Of a DNA stretch of 32,586 bases, positions 31,247 to 32,586 are shown one piece after another; the stretch's first letter is position 1, and the number at the start of each line of letters is the position of its first letter. A program made the position numbers and the translations under genes. Source of the DNA: Anaerolineae bacterium (GTDB taxonomy: Bacteria > Pseudomonadota > Alphaproteobacteria > DSM-16000 > Inquilinaceae); NCBI GenBank assembly GCA_028285185.1, contig JANQQD010000066.1, forward strand, positions 1 to 32,586, given 5' to 3'. The notes below the pieces were generated by a model. It saw nothing but the letters and a program-made list of their open reading frames with translations, was not told the origin of the DNA and did not search any database.

Positions 31247-32586
31247 ATGGATGAAGCGTTTCCGCAACTGTATGGGCGAGCGGCGGACCTCCGCCGCGCC
31301 GACATCGACCATGACGTCGGCCAGACCGAGGGCTTCACGACAATTCGCATCGGTCGCCGCCGGTCGACCGGAACGTCGGTCGAGGTGGGCCGGGCCGACG
31401 ATCGGGTGGGCTTCCTGCGCAAGGCCGTCGCGAGCGCTCTCTTGCCGGGCGGCTGCTTGCATAGCATCGGCATCGCCGGCGCGCCGGACCTTGCCGATGC
31501 GCTGGACCGGGCCGGATTTCCCGTCACACGCCTGACGGTGGGTAATGATGTTGGCGCGGCGGGTGACGCCGGCGGGCCCCTGTCCATGCTGGTTATCGGT
31601 GATGCCGGCGGCGACGCCGCCCGGGAAGGCGAAGTCGGGGCGTGGCTTGCCAGGCTGGACACGACGCAGGGAGTGCTTGTGATCGTGCAAGCCGACGCCC
31701 AGCCGGGTGTTCCGGGTGGAGACTCCGGCTGGCCGGATTTGCCCGGTATGCCGGCCGAACTGCAGCGGGTCTCGGGTTTCGGCACCAGCCTCATGGACCG
31801 CAGTTCGGGTCTTTGCCTTTTCCTGCGGCGCGCGCCGGACACGCTGTCCGTCCGTGCCAGGCGGTTCCTCCATCGTGAGGGCATCCTGACCCGTGCCGGT
31901 CCGGCCAACTTGGCTCAGCCCACCGAGGCGGCGCACCGCAACGGATCGCTGGTGCCGGCTGCACGGCCGCACATGCCGCCGGCGAGCGCGCTCATGCCCT
32001 ATCTGGAGCGGATCGACAGCGCCCAGTGGTACACGAACTTCGGGTCTCTGGTTCGCGAGTTCGAGGCGAAGGTGTGCCGGTCCTACGGGCTGGCAGCGGG
32101 ATGCGCCGCAACGGTGGCCAATGGCACCACCGGCCTGGCGCTGGCCCTGGCCTCGCTGCACGCGCCGCGTGGGGCGCTTTGCGTCGTGCCATCCTGGACG
32201 TTCTGCGCCACCGCGCATGCCGTGGTGGCCGCCGGACTGCGGCCCTATTTCGTCGACGTTGACCGGCAGACCTGGTCGCTTGAGCCGGAGGCGATCGATG
32301 CCATCCTGGCTGACGCACCCGGGCCGGTCGCCGCCATCATGACGGTGGCACCTTTCGGCGCCCCCATCGATGTCACGGCTTGGGACCGGGTGACCGAAGC
32401 CACCGGCATCCCCGTGGTGATCGATGCGGCTGCCAGCTTCGACGGGCTGTCCCCGGGGCGCAGCCCGGCCGTCGGCAGCCTGCATGCCACCAAGGCGATG
32501 GCGGTGGGCGAGGGGGGCGTTGTGGTGTCGACCGACCCCGACCGCATCCGCCATATCCGCTCGCTGTCCTATTTCGGTTATGACGG
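31247..32586 (+). CDS. DegT/DnrJ/EryC1 aminotransferase with a large N-terminal extension (3'-truncated by window)
   Basis: One open frame of at least 446 codons runs off the right edge. From about residue 244 it is a PLP sugar aminotransferase: WYTNFGSLVREFEAKV, ATVANGTTGLALAL, VPSWTFCATAHAV, the pyridine-binding Asp in VIDAAASFDG and the PLP lysine 416 in HATKAMAVGEGG. The first about 240 residues are extra. They contain LLPGGCLHSIGIAG, LADALDRAGFPVTRLTVG, LSMLVIGDAG, GVLVIVQAD and a closing SSGLCLFLRR, a strand order like a class I methyltransferase with a worn SAM site. No stop separates the two parts. The start is uncertain: an in-frame stop precedes 31172, with candidates TTG 31172, GTG 31205, GTG 31232 and ATG 31247, none with a good ribosome site. 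It probably aminates a keto nucleotide-sugar that the acyl genes then supply with an N-acyl group. Confidence 0.85.
   Translation, partial: MDEAFPQLYGRAADLRRADIDHDVGQTEGFTTIRIGRRRSTGTSVEVGRADDRVGFLRKAVASALLPGGCLHSIGIAGAPDLADALDRAGFPVTRLTVGNDVGAAGDAGGPLSMLVIGDAGGDAAREGEVGAWLARLDTTQGVLVIVQADAQPGVPGGDSGWPDLPGMPAELQRVSGFGTSLMDRSSGLCLFLRRAPDTLSVRARRFLHREGILTRAGPANLAQPTEAAHRNGSLVPAARPHMPPASALMPYLERIDSAQWYTNFGSLVREFEAKVCRSYGLAAGCAATVANGTTGLALALASLHAPRGALCVVPSWTFCATAHAVVAAGLRPYFVDVDRQTWSLEPEAIDAILADAPGPVAAIMTVAPFGAPIDVTAWDRVTEATGIPVVIDAAASFDGLSPGRSPAVGSLHATKAMAVGEGGVVVSTDPDRIRHIRSLSYFGYD

Noticed and set aside
31202-32554. 450-codon minus-strand open frame
   Set aside because: Antisense to the aminotransferase fusion, whose PLP motifs and continuous frame are convincing; the minus product has no recognisable family.
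1-32586. CRISPR arrays, tRNA/rRNA genes, integrases, intact insertion sequences
   Set aside because: No regularly spaced repeats, cloverleaf-like segments, rRNA-like conserved sequence or transposase/integrase motifs were found on reading both strands.

Overview
This window looks like chromosomal DNA of a high-GC alphaproteobacterium. A Rhodospirillales-like lineage is my inference from the gene families, the frequent GTG/TTG starts and the strongly GC-biased third positions; no rRNA or tRNA is present to fix taxonomy. Coding density is high and almost every gene has a recognisable family. No CRISPR array, intact insertion sequence, tRNA or phage module was seen.

Region 1 (1-3363, minus strand): a branched-chain-amino-acid-type (Liv/HAAT) ABC transporter, with a cut-off LivH permease and its periplasmic binding protein, lies behind an acyl/aryl-CoA ligase-like protein whose ATP-binding loop is degenerate. 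A Crp-family regulator is divergent to this set. The arrangement suggests uptake and CoA activation of an organic, possibly aromatic, acid.

Region 2 (4090-10100): a carbon-phosphorus lyase locus. phnF (GntR/HutC repressor) is divergent from a tight operon phnG-phnH-phnI-phnJ-phnK-phnL, which ends in a PhnZ-type HD-domain oxygenase translationally coupled to phnL. A perfect HutC-type operator lies in the phnF/phnG gap. phnM, phnN, phnP and phnCDE transport genes are not in the window, so they must lie elsewhere or be replaced.

Region 3 (10175-21361, plus strand): housekeeping and metabolic genes. They are cysQ, a fructose-6-phosphate-aldolase-type transaldolase, a hypothetical protein, an MBL-fold hydrolase, an alpha/beta-hydrolase-OsmC fusion, pyridoxal kinase pdxY, a CPA1 Na+/H+ antiporter with a C-terminal cyclic-nucleotide-binding domain, and a bifunctional PutA without the DNA-binding domain.

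Region 4 (21464-26682, minus strand): a cytoplasmic-looking PPC-like protein, a tiny coupled ORF, a 77-aa protein, a WaaE-like family 2 glycosyltransferase, an M20 peptidase, a UMF1-type MFS transporter and a 66-aa protein. A gene-free, visibly AT-richer stretch of about 0.6 kb follows.

Region 5 (27291-32586): an acyl-activation and surface-sugar locus. On the minus strand are an acyl carrier protein, an AMP-forming acyl ligase and a LuxE-like acyl-protein synthetase. Divergent on the plus strand are a FabG-like SDR and a PLP sugar aminotransferase (DegT/DnrJ/EryC1) carrying about 240 extra N-terminal residues that resemble a degenerate methyltransferase fold. The aminotransferase is cut by the window end. 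I read this as the start of a cell-surface glycan (O-antigen or flagellin glycan) locus that makes an N-acylated amino sugar. It is the most promising region for something undescribed.
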